Positions 34,850 through 42,415 of a DNA stretch of 60,769 nucleotides are shown piece by piece. Position 1 is the stretch's first letter, and every line of letters begins with the position of its first letter. Origin of the DNA: a bacterium. Lineage in GTDB: Bacteria > Patescibacteriota > Saccharimonadia > Saccharimonadales > Saccharimonadaceae. Position numbers and translations under genes: made by a program. The DNA is taken from NCBI GenBank assembly GCA_030530485.1, contig JAUMUX010000004.1:1-60769 (forward strand). Reading direction: 5' to 3'. Below the pieces are notes generated by a model. The model saw only the letters and a program-made list of their open reading frames with translations, was not told the origin of the DNA and did no database searches.

Positions 34850-35911
34850 ATGAAAGAAAGATTTTTCGTGGCGAATAAAAATTTGCATAATGCCAAAGAA
34901 TCAAAAAATGATGAATTTTACACGCAACTTGAAGATATTGAAAAAGAACTCTCGCATTACCGCCACCATTTTGAAGGTAAAGTGGTTTTTTGTAATTGCG
35001 ACGACCCCTACGAGAGTAATTTTTTCAAATATTTCGTGCTAAATTTTAATACTTTAAAACTCAAAAAACTAATTGCTACCAGTTATGTTGCTTCGCCCGT
35101 GGCGTTTAAAGAACTCCCAGCGAAAAAGGGAAATGCTACTTTTGAGGATTTACTCAAGCCGTATAAAATTGAGATTGACGAAGTTTACGACCAAAATGGC
35201 GATGGTGCAATCAATTTACAAGATGTAAAAGAGATTTTAGAGCGTGCCGAAAGAGGTGGCAAAATGACTAAACTAATTGGCGACGGCGATTTTCGCAGCA
35301 GTGAAAGTAAAGAATTGCTTAAACAAGCCGATATTGTGGTCACCAATCCGCCATTTTCGCTGTTTCGTGAATATGTAGCGCAACTAATTGAATTTAATAA
35401 AAAGTTTGTGATTTTGGGGAATAACAACGCGATAACCTATAAAGAAATTTTTCCGCTAATTAAAAATGGCAAAATGTGGCTTGGCTATAGCGCCAACAAA
35501 ACAATGACTTTTCGCTTGAGTAATTTATATAAGCGTTGGAATTATATTGACAAAAACGGTAATAAATATGGCAATGTGCCAGCAATAACTTGGTATACCA
35601 ACTTAGATATCAAAAAACGCCACGAAGAACTGATTTTGGTGAAGAAATACAACCCGCTTGATTACCCAAAATATGACAATTACGACGCGATTGAGGTTTC
35701 GAAAGTGAAAGATATCCCCAAAGATTATAACGGCGTGATGGGCGTGCCGATAACTTTTTTAGATAAGTTTAATCCTGAGCAGTTTGAGCTCATAGGTTCC
35801 AATCGCGGTGTCGATCAAGACCCTGATGGCGTGTATGGTAGAGGCTCATATCTGAACGGTAGAGAAACATTTAAGAGATTGTTTATAATTAACAGAAAGG
35901 TAGAAAAATGA
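34850..35911 (+). CDS. EcoRI-family adenine-specific DNA methyltransferase with EF-hand-like loop
   Basis: 353 aa. Related to the EcoRI methylase family: the ESKNDEFYTQLEDIEKEL start, VVFCNCDDPYESNFFKYF, GDGDFRSSES, and the catalytic N166-P-P-F169 (DIVVTNPPFSLFREYV). It would methylate N6 of adenine at an unknown site. D114-x-N116-x-D118-G-x-I-x-x-x-D125 matches the 12-residue EF-hand/dockerin calcium loop; this insert occurs in some relatives. No Shine-Dalgarno is visible; TATAAT at 34822-34827 lies 22 nt upstream and merges with the T-run of the structured RNA. Phe-Glu is written TTT-GAA/GAG, unlike nearby genes, which suggests acquisition by transfer. It overlaps the nuclease gene by 4 nt (ATGA). 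Confidence 0.9.
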   Translation: MKERFFVANKNLHNAKESKNDEFYTQLEDIEKELSHYRHHFEGKVVFCNCDDPYESNFFKYFVLNFNTLKLKKLIATSYVASPVAFKELPAKKGNATFEDLLKPYKIEIDEVYDQNGDGAINLQDVKEILERAERGGKMTKLIGDGDFRSSESKELLKQADIVVTNPPFSLFREYVAQLIEFNKKFVILGNNNAITYKEIFPLIKNGKMWLGYSANKTMTFRLSNLYKRWNYIDKNGNKYGNVPAITWYTNLDIKKRHEELILVKKYNPLDYPKYDNYDAIEVSKVKDIPKDYNGVMGVPITFLDKFNPEQFELIGSNRGVDQDPDGVYGRGSYLNGRETFKRLFIINRKVEK

Positions 35912-37002
35912 AAATTGAACTACATAAAATTAAGGTAAAAGAGCTGTTTGCCGGCTTCAAGAATGATGAAGAAACTGGCAGGGTGGTGGGTTTTGGCGGT
36001 AAATTAAATATTCGCCCGCCGTATCAGCGTGAGTTTGTTTATAAAGATGCGCAACAAAAAGAGGTGATTCGCACGATTCGCAAAGGTTTTCCGCTCAATA
36101 TTATGTATTGGTCGAAGAATAGTGATGGCACTTTTGAACTTTTAGACGGGCAACAACGCACGATGTCGATTTGTAATTTTTTAACGCCTGCTACGCTTAG
36201 TGTTGATAATAATTATTTTACAAGCTTAACGCCTGAAGAACAAAAGCAAATCGAAGAATACGAGCTGATGATTTATTTTTGTGAGGGCGAAACGCGCGAA
36301 AAGCTGGATTGGTTTAAAATTGTGAATATTGCAGGGGAGGAATTAACACCGCAAGAACTCAGAAATTCAGTTTATACAGGAAGTTGGCTGGTGAGTGCTA
36401 AAAAATATTTCAGTGGAAATAGTTGTAAAGCTAAAGAGCATTACAATAATTATTTGAACAAGAGTTATATTCGCCAAGAAGTTTTGGAAACAGTTTTAAA
36501 ATGGATTTCTGGCGGAAAAATCGAAAATTATATGGGTCTTCACCAAAACGATGCGAACGCAAAGGAGCTTTGGCGATATTTTGAAGATGTTATGGAGTGG
36601 GTGCAGGCAGTTTTTCCAAATTATCGCCGAGAAATGAAGGGTTTGCCTTGGGGTGAATTTTATAATAAATTTAAAGACCAAGGTTTCGAAAAGATTGGCG
36701 AAGAAAACGAACGGCGAGTTTCAGAGCTTTATCAAGACGATGAAGTTGCTAAAAAGAGCGGAATTTACCAATATATTTTAACTGATGATAAAAAATATTT
36801 AAGTTTGCGCGCTTTCGATAAGAATATTAAAAGTCAAGTTTATGAGCAGCAAAAGGGAATTTGCCCAATTTGCGGCAAATATTACCCGATTGAAGAAATG
36901 GAAGCCGACCACATTATTCCGTGGAGCAAAGGCGGAAAAACCGTGCCAGAAAATTGTCAAATGTTGTGTAAAAAAGATAATCGCGAAAAGAGCGACGAAT
37001 AA
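35908..37002 (+). CDS. DUF262-HNH protein, probable restriction or defence nuclease
   Basis: 364 aa. The N-terminal DUF262 (ParB/GmrS-like) domain contains IRPPYQREFVYK and D80-G-Q-Q-R84-T, the motif linked to nucleotide hydrolysis in GmrSD- and SspE-type proteins. The C-terminal HNH nuclease has C319-P-I-C322, A-D334-H335-IIPWSKGG and ENCQMLC, giving the two zinc CxxC halves and the His/Asn active site. Together with the coupled methyltransferase this looks like a modification/restriction pair. Whether it cuts unmodified or modified DNA cannot be told. AGAAAGG precedes the ATG. A terminator at 37016-37045 follows. Only one TTCGAA occurs in this gene, consistent with foreign origin. Confidence 0.88.
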   Translation: MKIELHKIKVKELFAGFKNDEETGRVVGFGGKLNIRPPYQREFVYKDAQQKEVIRTIRKGFPLNIMYWSKNSDGTFELLDGQQRTMSICNFLTPATLSVDNNYFTSLTPEEQKQIEEYELMIYFCEGETREKLDWFKIVNIAGEELTPQELRNSVYTGSWLVSAKKYFSGNSCKAKEHYNNYLNKSYIRQEVLETVLKWISGGKIENYMGLHQNDANAKELWRYFEDVMEWVQAVFPNYRREMKGLPWGEFYNKFKDQGFEKIGEENERRVSELYQDDEVAKKSGIYQYILTDDKKYLSLRAFDKNIKSQVYEQQKGICPICGKYYPIEEMEADHIIPWSKGGKTVPENCQMLCKKDNREKSDE

Positions 37003-37015
37003 TTTTCGAAAAATA

Positions 37016-37050
37016 AAAACCGCATTTCGAAAAACCTGCGGTTTTGTTTT
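37016..37050 (+). terminator. Intrinsic terminator of the methyltransferase/HNH unit
   Basis: AAAACCGCA (37016-37024) pairs with TGCGGTTTT (37037-37045). TTTCGAAA lies in the loop. T-rich tail on both strands, so it may also stop tRNA-Val transcription. Confidence 0.85.
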
Positions 37051-37058
37051 GCCTAATT

Positions 37059-37135
37059 TGGTGGGCGATAGAGGACTCGAACCTCTGACTTTCACAACGT
37101 CAATGTGACGCTCTAGCCAACTGAGCTAATCGCCC
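37059..37135 (-). tRNA. tRNA-Val(GAC)
   Basis: A 77-nt cloverleaf on the minus strand with encoded CCA. The acceptor GGGCGAT pairs with ATCGCCC; anticodon loop TTGACGT gives GAC (reads GUC/GUU). Its 3' end faces the methyltransferase/HNH island, the side where integrases insert, but I found no duplicate of the tRNA 3' end on the far side of the island. Confidence 0.94.
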
Positions 37136-37179
37136 GTATTTCAATCTTAGCAAATCTTGCGAAAAACTGCAAGTGGTGA

Positions 37180-37185
37180 TAAAAT
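37180..37185 (+). promoter_or_regulatory. -10 box of thrS
   Basis: TAAAAT with TGA upstream. The predicted start near 37192 excludes the in-frame ATG at 37157 and supports GTG 37220 as the start. Confidence 0.55.
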
Positions 37186-37219
37186 TGAAGGAGAATTTTA
37201 TTATTTTGAAAGGAAAAAA

Positions 37220-39043
37220 GTGAATAATTCTGACAAGGATGACAAACTATTTCGAATGCGCCACAGCCTTGCGCACATTATGGCGGCGGCGATTCAGCGA
37301 ATTTATCCAGACGCAAAATTTGGTGTTGGCCCAGCGATTGACGAAGGATTTTACTATGACATCGACTTGGGCGAGCAGAAAATTTCGGAAAATAATTTTG
37401 GCAAAATCGAAAAAGCAATGCGCCGAATTATTGCCGAAAAGCAAGATTTTGTGCGAAGCGAAGTTGCGATTGAAGACGCAATCGCCTGGGCAAAAGAAAC
37501 TAACCAGCCTTATAAATTAGAGCTTTTAAATGATTTAAAAAATGCTGGCACGACTGATGCTAAAATCCTTGCGGAAGGTGATTTTGAGCTTGGCGATGGC
37601 ACCAAGACGGTGAGTTTTTATACTAATGGAAATTATAAAGATTTGTGCCGTGGTCCGCACCTTGCAAATACGCAAGAAGTTGGCGCTTTTAAATTGATGC
37701 GTGTGGCTGGCGCTTATTGGCGTGGTGATGAAAAAAATCCTCAAATGCAGCGGCTCTATGGCGTGGCTTTCGAAACGCAAGAAGAGCTCGATGAATATCT
37801 TCGAAAGATGGAAGAAGCTAAAAAGCGCGACCACCGCAAGCTTGGCAAAGAGCTTGATTTATATACTGTTTCGTCGCTTGTGGGGATTGGCCTGCCGCTA
37901 TTTACGCCTCGCGGAACAATTTTGCGCGATGTGTTGGCGAATTATTCAAACCAACTTCGCCAAAAATATGGTTTCGAAAAAGTTTGGACTCCACACATCA
38001 CCAAGAAAGATTTATACGAAAAATCTGGCCACTGGGCAAAATTTGGTGAAGAGCTTTTCTTGGTGCAATCGCAAGTTACTGGTGGACAATTTGCTTTGAA
38101 GCCAATGAACTGTCCGCACCATACGCAGATTTTTGCTTCAAACCCAAGGAGCTATCGCGATTTACCAATTCGTTATCTTGAAACAACTACCGATTATCGT
38201 GATGAGCAAACTGGTGAGCTTGGTGGCTTAAACCGTGTTCGCTCTTTGACACAAGATGATTCGCATATTTTTTGCCGAACCGACCAAATTGAGGGCGAAA
38301 TCCAAAATTTGTTGGCAGCTGCTCACGAGCTTTATTCGGGTATCGGTATGAAGCTTCGTGTTCGATTGAGCTATCGCGACGATTCAGATAGCTATCTCGG
38401 CGACTTGGCTGTGTGGGAGAGCGCGCAAAATCAGTTGAAGAAAGCGGTTATTGCAAATAACTTAGATTATTTTGAAGAAGAGGGCGAAGCGGCGTTTTAC
38501 GGTCCAAAAATTGACTTTATGGCAACCGACGCGATTGGTCGCGAGCACCAAGTGGCAACGGTTCAGCTTGACTTTGTTCAGCCCGAACGGTTTGAGTTGG
38601 CGTATAAAAACTCAGAAGGCCAAGATGAACGACCAGTGATGATTCACTGTGCTTTACTTGGCTCAATTGAGCGATTTATGAGTGTTTATATCGAGCACAA
38701 GGCTGGTTGGTTTGATTTTTGGGCTGCACCAGAGCAGGTGCGTATTTTGACAATCAATGATACGTTAAATGATTACGTCGAAGAAGTTTCGAAAATTTTG
38801 AGCGAAACTGTTCTGAACTCGCCAGTTAAATTTAACGAGATTCGCTACTCTGTAGACAACCGAAATGAATCTTTGGGCAAGAAAATTCGTGAAGCTACGG
38901 CAATTAAAATCCCAGTTCAGCTAATTGTCGGACCTAAAGATAAAGATAACAATGAAGTTAGTGCACGTTTTCGAAAAAATGGCGAATTTGTCGAAGAGAA
39001 AATTGCACTTTCGAAACTAAAAGATTTTATCGAATCAATTTAA
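37220..39043 (+). CDS. thrS: Threonyl-tRNA synthetase without TGS domain
   Basis: 607 aa from GTG 37220, with AAAGGA 5 nt upstream. The usual N-terminal TGS domain is absent: the protein begins directly with the editing domain (RHSLAHIMAAAIQ and CRGPHL hold the His/Cys set). The class II catalytic core follows with motif 1, motif 2 (YRDEQTGELGGLNRVRSLTQDD region), the zinc Cys in MNCPHHTQIF, and motif 3 (GSIERFMSVYIEH). The C-terminal anticodon-binding domain is normal (IPVQLIVGPKD). Charges tRNA-Thr and edits Ser-tRNA-Thr. miaA follows with no gap. Confidence 0.95.
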   Translation: MNNSDKDDKLFRMRHSLAHIMAAAIQRIYPDAKFGVGPAIDEGFYYDIDLGEQKISENNFGKIEKAMRRIIAEKQDFVRSEVAIEDAIAWAKETNQPYKLELLNDLKNAGTTDAKILAEGDFELGDGTKTVSFYTNGNYKDLCRGPHLANTQEVGAFKLMRVAGAYWRGDEKNPQMQRLYGVAFETQEELDEYLRKMEEAKKRDHRKLGKELDLYTVSSLVGIGLPLFTPRGTILRDVLANYSNQLRQKYGFEKVWTPHITKKDLYEKSGHWAKFGEELFLVQSQVTGGQFALKPMNCPHHTQIFASNPRSYRDLPIRYLETTTDYRDEQTGELGGLNRVRSLTQDDSHIFCRTDQIEGEIQNLLAAAHELYSGIGMKLRVRLSYRDDSDSYLGDLAVWESAQNQLKKAVIANNLDYFEEEGEAAFYGPKIDFMATDAIGREHQVATVQLDFVQPERFELAYKNSEGQDERPVMIHCALLGSIERFMSVYIEHKAGWFDFWAAPEQVRILTINDTLNDYVEEVSKILSETVLNSPVKFNEIRYSVDNRNESLGKKIREATAIKIPVQLIVGPKDKDNNEVSARFRKNGEFVEEKIALSKLKDFIESI

Positions 39044-39919
39044 ATGACAAAAAAAGTAATTGTAATTACGGGGCCGACTGCAAGCGGTAAAACGGGCTTG
39101 GCTATTAAATTAGCCAAGCTTTTTAATGGCGAAATTATTTCTGCAGATTCACGAGCGATTTATAAAAATATTGATATTGCCTCTGCTAAACCATCGCTTG
39201 AAGAGCGCGAAGGTGTGCCTCATTGGGGATTTGATTTGGTTGAGCCTGGCGAGCGATTTACAGCTGCCGACTTTAAAGAGTATGCTTATAAGAAGATTGA
39301 GGATATTTTGAGTCGCGGAAAAAACCCATTCTTAGTTGGAGGCACAGGTCTCTATATCGATGCGGTGCTTTATGATTATAGTTTTGGTAGTGAAGCGGAC
39401 GAAGAGCTGAGGGCTGATTTAAATCGTAAAAGTATCGAAGAGCTTCAGGGAGAAGTGCTGCGTCTTGGCTTAAAGATGCCAGAAAACTATAAAAATAAAC
39501 GATATCTTATTCGGGCAATCGAAAGACATAAATCGGGTAGAGAAAATAGTTGTATAAAAAACTACGACTTCGATTTTTTAGTTGTAGGAATTACAACTAA
39601 AAAGGAAGATTTAATCAAGAGAATTAAAAAACGCAATGAACTATTTTTTAGTTCAGGAATTATTGAGGAATTCAATCGAAATAGGAAACTATATGGAACG
39701 AATTCAGAAGCGATGACCGCAAATGCCTACAGAATAATTCAAGAATACCAAAACGGAAATATTTCAAAAAGAATGCTAATTGATAAAATGAATACAAGCG
39801 ACTGGCGTCTTGCAAAGCGACAAATTACATTCATGAAGAGAAATCGAGATATAATCTGGCTTGATTTAGATAAGGCTGAACAATTTTTAACAACAGAAAT
39901 TAGTAAAAATAGTGTATAA
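39044..39919 (+). CDS. miaA: tRNA dimethylallyltransferase
   Basis: 291 aa. It adds dimethylallyl to A37 of tRNAs reading UNN codons. The P loop GPTASGKTG, ISADSRAIYKNIDIASAKP, the FLVGGTGLYIDAVL motif and the C-terminal WRLAKRQITFMKRN are all family signatures. The start follows the thrS stop immediately, so the pair is one transcript. Confidence 0.95.
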   Translation: MTKKVIVITGPTASGKTGLAIKLAKLFNGEIISADSRAIYKNIDIASAKPSLEEREGVPHWGFDLVEPGERFTAADFKEYAYKKIEDILSRGKNPFLVGGTGLYIDAVLYDYSFGSEADEELRADLNRKSIEELQGEVLRLGLKMPENYKNKRYLIRAIERHKSGRENSCIKNYDFDFLVVGITTKKEDLIKRIKKRNELFFSSGIIEEFNRNRKLYGTNSEAMTANAYRIIQEYQNGNISKRMLIDKMNTSDWRLAKRQITFMKRNRDIIWLDLDKAEQFLTTEISKNSV

Positions 39920-39935
39920 ATTTATTAAAATATGA

Positions 39936-39941
39936 TACAAT
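39936..39941 (+). promoter_or_regulatory. Extended -10 predicting leaderless mRNA (gene 39948)
   Basis: TACAAT preceded by TGA, ending 6 nt before ATG 39948, with no Shine-Dalgarno. Confidence 0.55.
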
Positions 39942-39947
39942 AAAATT

Positions 39948-40556
39948 ATGGATAAAAGTATTGAAGCCTTATTTGGCTCAAAAACGAGAGTTAAGCTGTT
40001 GAATCTTTTTTTGAGCAACCCCAGTAAAAGGTTTTATGTTCGAGAGATTACAAGACTTATTAATGAGCAAGTCAATTCTGTGCGACGTGAGCTAAAAAAT
40101 CTTGAAGAGTATGGAATTTTAAATAGTAGCACAGAAGACCGTAAGCTATTTTATGGCATTAATCAGAGATTTAAATTTTATATCCCGCTAAGAGCTATAT
40201 TTGCAGGTTCTACTATTTCGGAGATTGCTCAAGATAATTTCGAAGAAGTAAAGAATTCTTGGAAAGATAGGCTAAAAAAGGTTCGTCGATATATTGATAT
40301 AGTTGTAATATCTGGTGTTTTAGTGGATGAATCAAAGTCAGATATTGACATGCTTATAGTTGGCGATAACTCAAACAGGCAATTATCTGAATGGGCCAAC
40401 CTAATTGAGAAGCAAGAAGGTCGGGAATTAAACTATGTTGTTTTACCAATGGAAGATTTCTATTATAGGTATACTACGAGAGATACTTTTATAAACAATA
40501 TATTTAAGAACAAATACCAAATTGTTGTAGATAAAGAGGGAATTTTAGATAAATAG
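39948..40556 (+). CDS. Winged-helix protein with nucleotidyltransferase-like domain
   Basis: 202 aa. The N-terminal winged helix (RVKLLNLFLSNPSKRFYVREI through LEEYGILNSS) resembles ArsR-type regulators. The second half resembles a minimal nucleotidyltransferase (MNT) domain: ISGVLVDESKSDIDMLIVGD keeps the D-x-D metal pair but the usual G-S is G-V, so activity may be reduced. This fusion is common in CPR genomes. It could regulate a toxin-antitoxin-like or nucleotide-linked process; the target is unknown. -10 box and ATG are spaced for a leaderless mRNA. Confidence 0.78.
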   Translation: MDKSIEALFGSKTRVKLLNLFLSNPSKRFYVREITRLINEQVNSVRRELKNLEEYGILNSSTEDRKLFYGINQRFKFYIPLRAIFAGSTISEIAQDNFEEVKNSWKDRLKKVRRYIDIVVISGVLVDESKSDIDMLIVGDNSNRQLSEWANLIEKQEGRELNYVVLPMEDFYYRYTTRDTFINNIFKNKYQIVVDKEGILDK

Positions 40557-40561
40557 GAGGA

Positions 40562-41206
40562 ATGATGTTTGATATTGAATATAAGGGTGCAAATACTGTT
40601 GTAATTTCTACAAAAAAATCAGTAATCGTGACCGACCCAAAACTGTCCATACATGGTCAAAAAGACTACGTTGTAAAAAACGCAATAGAACTTGCAACAG
40701 AAGAGCAATTCTCTCTGGCAGACGATGATTTTTCACTTTCAATTAGCTATCCCGGTGGTTATGAGGTTGGAGATTTTTCGATAAATGGATTTCCTGAAAA
40801 ACGCCATTTGGACGGCGAAGAAGAGGGTAAAAAATCGGTTATTTATAGTATTGAGATTTTAAACGGAGTAAAAGTGGGGCTAATTGGCAATGTTGGTCCT
40901 GAGATTTCCGATGAACAGCTTGAAAATTTGGGTACAGTAGATATTCTAATTTTACCAGTAGGAGGCAATGGATACACTCTTGATGCGACTTCTGCTGCAA
41001 AAATTGTGCGCAATGTTGACCCTAAAGTAGTTATCCCAGTTCATTACTTAGAAGATGGTTTAAATTATGAAGTTCCACAGGGTGATTTAACTACTTTCAT
41101 TAAAGAGCTTGGAGCGGATGTTGAAAAAACGCAGAAGTATAAAGTTAAATCACTAACTAGCTTGCCAGAAAAGTTAACAATAGTTCAAGTTGAGAGAACA
41201 AAATAA
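40562..41206 (+). CDS. MBL-fold (UlaG-like) metallo-hydrolase family protein
   Basis: 214 aa. The fold begins FDIEYKGANTVVIS with VIVTDP, as in small UlaG/PF13483-type metallo-beta-lactamase-fold proteins. VDILILPVGGNGYTLD and VVIPVHYLEDG (His) are typical of the second half. The canonical HxHxDH motif is not visible (ISYPGGYEVGDF instead), so metal binding may be partial. AGGAGG precedes two tandem ATGs at 40562 and 40565. It is 6 nt after gene 39948, so it is probably in the same operon. Confidence 0.8.
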   Translation: MMFDIEYKGANTVVISTKKSVIVTDPKLSIHGQKDYVVKNAIELATEEQFSLADDDFSLSISYPGGYEVGDFSINGFPEKRHLDGEEEGKKSVIYSIEILNGVKVGLIGNVGPEISDEQLENLGTVDILILPVGGNGYTLDATSAAKIVRNVDPKVVIPVHYLEDGLNYEVPQGDLTTFIKELGADVEKTQKYKVKSLTSLPEKLTIVQVERTK

Positions 41207-41220
41207 AGATATACGCAAAA

Positions 41221-41250
41221 TTAAAACCCCGTTAGTAGGGGTTTTAATTT
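41221..41250 (+). terminator. Intrinsic terminator
   Basis: A 10-bp stem (41221-41230 with 41238-41247), CCCC/GGGG core, T-rich end on the plus strand and A-rich on the other, so it also suits the convergent rpmB. Confidence 0.88.
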
Positions 41251-41276
41251 ATAGTTAGCCTTTTCAGAAAGAGGGA

Positions 41277-41465
41277 TTAAAGAATTCCTTTTTTCTTCAA
41301 AGTTCGAATTGCTGAAGTACTTAGGTTGAGCTTAAGCTTTTTTCCGTCGATAATTACGGTTTTTTTCTGGATATTTGGCTTAAAGTCTCTCTTAGTCCTT
41401 CGCAAAGAAAAGCTGACATTATTGCCGTGTTGCTTTCCTTTTCCAGTCAAATCACATACTGCCAT
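41277..41465 (-). CDS. rpmB: 50S ribosomal protein L28
   Basis: 62 aa from the ATG at 41465-41463. An upstream in-frame start (41531) would begin before the promoter and is rejected. MAVCDLTGKG, GNNVSFSLRRTKR and the C-terminal LKLNLSTSAIRTLKKKG are L28 hallmarks. Only one cysteine is present, so it is the zinc-free form. GAGAG upstream of the ATG acts as Shine-Dalgarno. Confidence 0.93.
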   Translation of the reverse strand: MAVCDLTGKGKQHGNNVSFSLRRTKRDFKPNIQKKTVIIDGKKLKLNLSTSAIRTLKKKGIL

Positions 41466-41502
41466 TTTTACTCTCTTTACTTTATTATTTACAATCTGTT
41501 TA

Positions 41503-41531
41503 ATTATAGCGCATTTTATGAAAAAGGTCAA
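41503..41531 (-). promoter_or_regulatory. rpmB promoter
   Basis: On the minus strand TTGACC (41531-41526), a 17-bp spacer and TATAAT (41508-41503). It is back to back with the site-2 protease promoter, whose -10 is at 41538-41543. Confidence 0.7.
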
Positions 41532-41537
41532 GTAGTG

Positions 41538-41543
41538 TATAAT
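41538..41543 (+). promoter_or_regulatory. -10 predicting leaderless mRNA of the site-2 protease
   Basis: TATAAT ends 6 nt before ATG 41550. No Shine-Dalgarno in the gap. Confidence 0.6.
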
Positions 41544-41549
41544 ATTATT

Positions 41550-42167
41550 ATGAACATATTGATGATTGCAATTATATTTTTGATTCTAATATTTAGTTTA
41601 ACCATCCATGAAATTGCCCATGGTCTTGTAGCTCTTTGGCTGGGAGACGATACTGCTAAAGTTGAAGGGCGAATAACTCTCAATCCAATAGCTCACTTTG
41701 ATTATTCGCTAAGTATTTTCTTGCCACTTTTATGTATTATTTTTGGCACACCGATAATTGGCGGCGCAAAGCCGGTTCCAGTTAATCCGCGTAAGATTAA
41801 GGGCGGAGATTGGGGTATGGCGTTGGTTGCTCTTGCTGGTCCAATGTCAAACCTATTAATGGCTTTTGGCGCTTTTGCAGTGCTGTCTATCTTTAATCTC
41901 AACGCTGGATTGCTGGCGACTTCAGTAGTTTATTTTATTAGGATAAACTTAGGATTAATGTTATTTAATCTCTTACCGATTCCACCTTTAGATGGCTCTA
42001 AAATTATTTATCCAATTGCTCCAGAATTTATTCAGCGATTTATTTTAAGGGCTTCTTCGAATCCAACGATTGTGTTTTTTGCAATATTGATTTTTTCATC
42101 GCAAATAGCCAATCTTATTGGGATAGTTCAAAGCTGGATTCTTACAGTTTTTTATAGCATTTTCTAA
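41550..42167 (+). CDS. Site-2 protease family (M50) membrane protease
   Basis: 205 aa from ATG 41550; upstream in-frame codons are excluded by the -10 box at 41538. The zinc motif H-E-x-x-H lies in LTIHEIAHGLVALWLGD within the first membrane helix. The second part has LALAGPMSN-like LVALAGPMSNLLMAFG and NLLPIPPLDGSKII, where the Asp completes the site. About five to six transmembrane helices. It is a minimal S2P without PDZ, cutting membrane-embedded substrates, perhaps an anti-sigma factor or signal-peptide remnants. Confidence 0.9.
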   Translation: MNILMIAIIFLILIFSLTIHEIAHGLVALWLGDDTAKVEGRITLNPIAHFDYSLSIFLPLLCIIFGTPIIGGAKPVPVNPRKIKGGDWGMALVALAGPMSNLLMAFGAFAVLSIFNLNAGLLATSVVYFIRINLGLMLFNLLPIPPLDGSKIIYPIAPEFIQRFILRASSNPTIVFFAILIFSSQIANLIGIVQSWILTVFYSIF

Positions 42168-42177
42168 TAAAAAGTGC

Positions 42178-42183
42178 TATAAT
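42178..42183 (+). promoter_or_regulatory. Extended -10 of the 42.19-kb structured RNA
   Basis: TATAAT preceded by TGC. It ends 7 nt before G42191, the first base of the RNA's closing stem. Confidence 0.65.
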
Positions 42184-42190
42184 TAAATTA

Positions 42191-42335
42191 GCCTTTGGCT
42201 AGTGTATGATTTTTCCTGAATAATCATAGATATAGGAACTCCAAATGATGGTCTATCATCGTGGTGATAGGTTGAGGAGGTATCCACCTTACTTTTTAAA
42301 GTGGGGAAATATCAAAACTAGCCAGGGCTTTTTTT
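42191..42335 (+). ncRNA. Stand-alone structured RNA, possibly 6S-like
   Basis: About 145 nt. An extended -10 (42178-42183) places the 5' end at the first base of the closing stem, and a T-run (42329-42335) follows its last base. P1 pairs 42191-42203 with 42317-42328 (12 bp, one bulge, one G-U) and doubles as the terminator. P2 is a hairpin (42205-42211 with 42222-42228). P3 pairs GATAT 42229-42233 with ATATC 42309-42313. Inside are GGA/TCC and CTCC/GGAG helices (42235-42242 with 42276-42285), a CTATCA/TGATAG hairpin (42253-42270) and an 8-bp hairpin (42287-42294 with 42299-42306). Size and rod shape recall 6S RNA. It lacks the SRP RNA apical GGAAG...AGCAGCC motif, so it is not SRP RNA. The class is unproven. 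Confidence 0.65.
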
Positions 42336-42403
42336 GATAATAAAAATAAAATTAGCAATGATAGATTAGCCGATATTTTTTGAATTACAAACATGATTTA
42401 TGC

Positions 42404-42409
42404 TATAAT
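42404..42409 (+). promoter_or_regulatory. Extended -10 predicting leaderless dnaE mRNA
   Basis: TATAAT preceded by TGC, ending exactly 6 nt before ATG 42416; no Shine-Dalgarno. Confidence 0.65.
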
Positions 42410-42415
42410 ATAAGA

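Noticed and set aside
34343-37135. Integrated element with att sites at tRNA-Val
   Set aside because: The tRNA 3' end faces the island, but I found no direct repeat of it on the far side and no integrase inside.
41427-41549. N-terminal extension of the site-2 protease and of L28
   Set aside because: Both extensions lie upstream of the -10 boxes for their genes and do not resemble the families.
42191-42335. SRP (4.5S) RNA
   Set aside because: The conserved GGAAG...AGCAGCC apical domain is absent.
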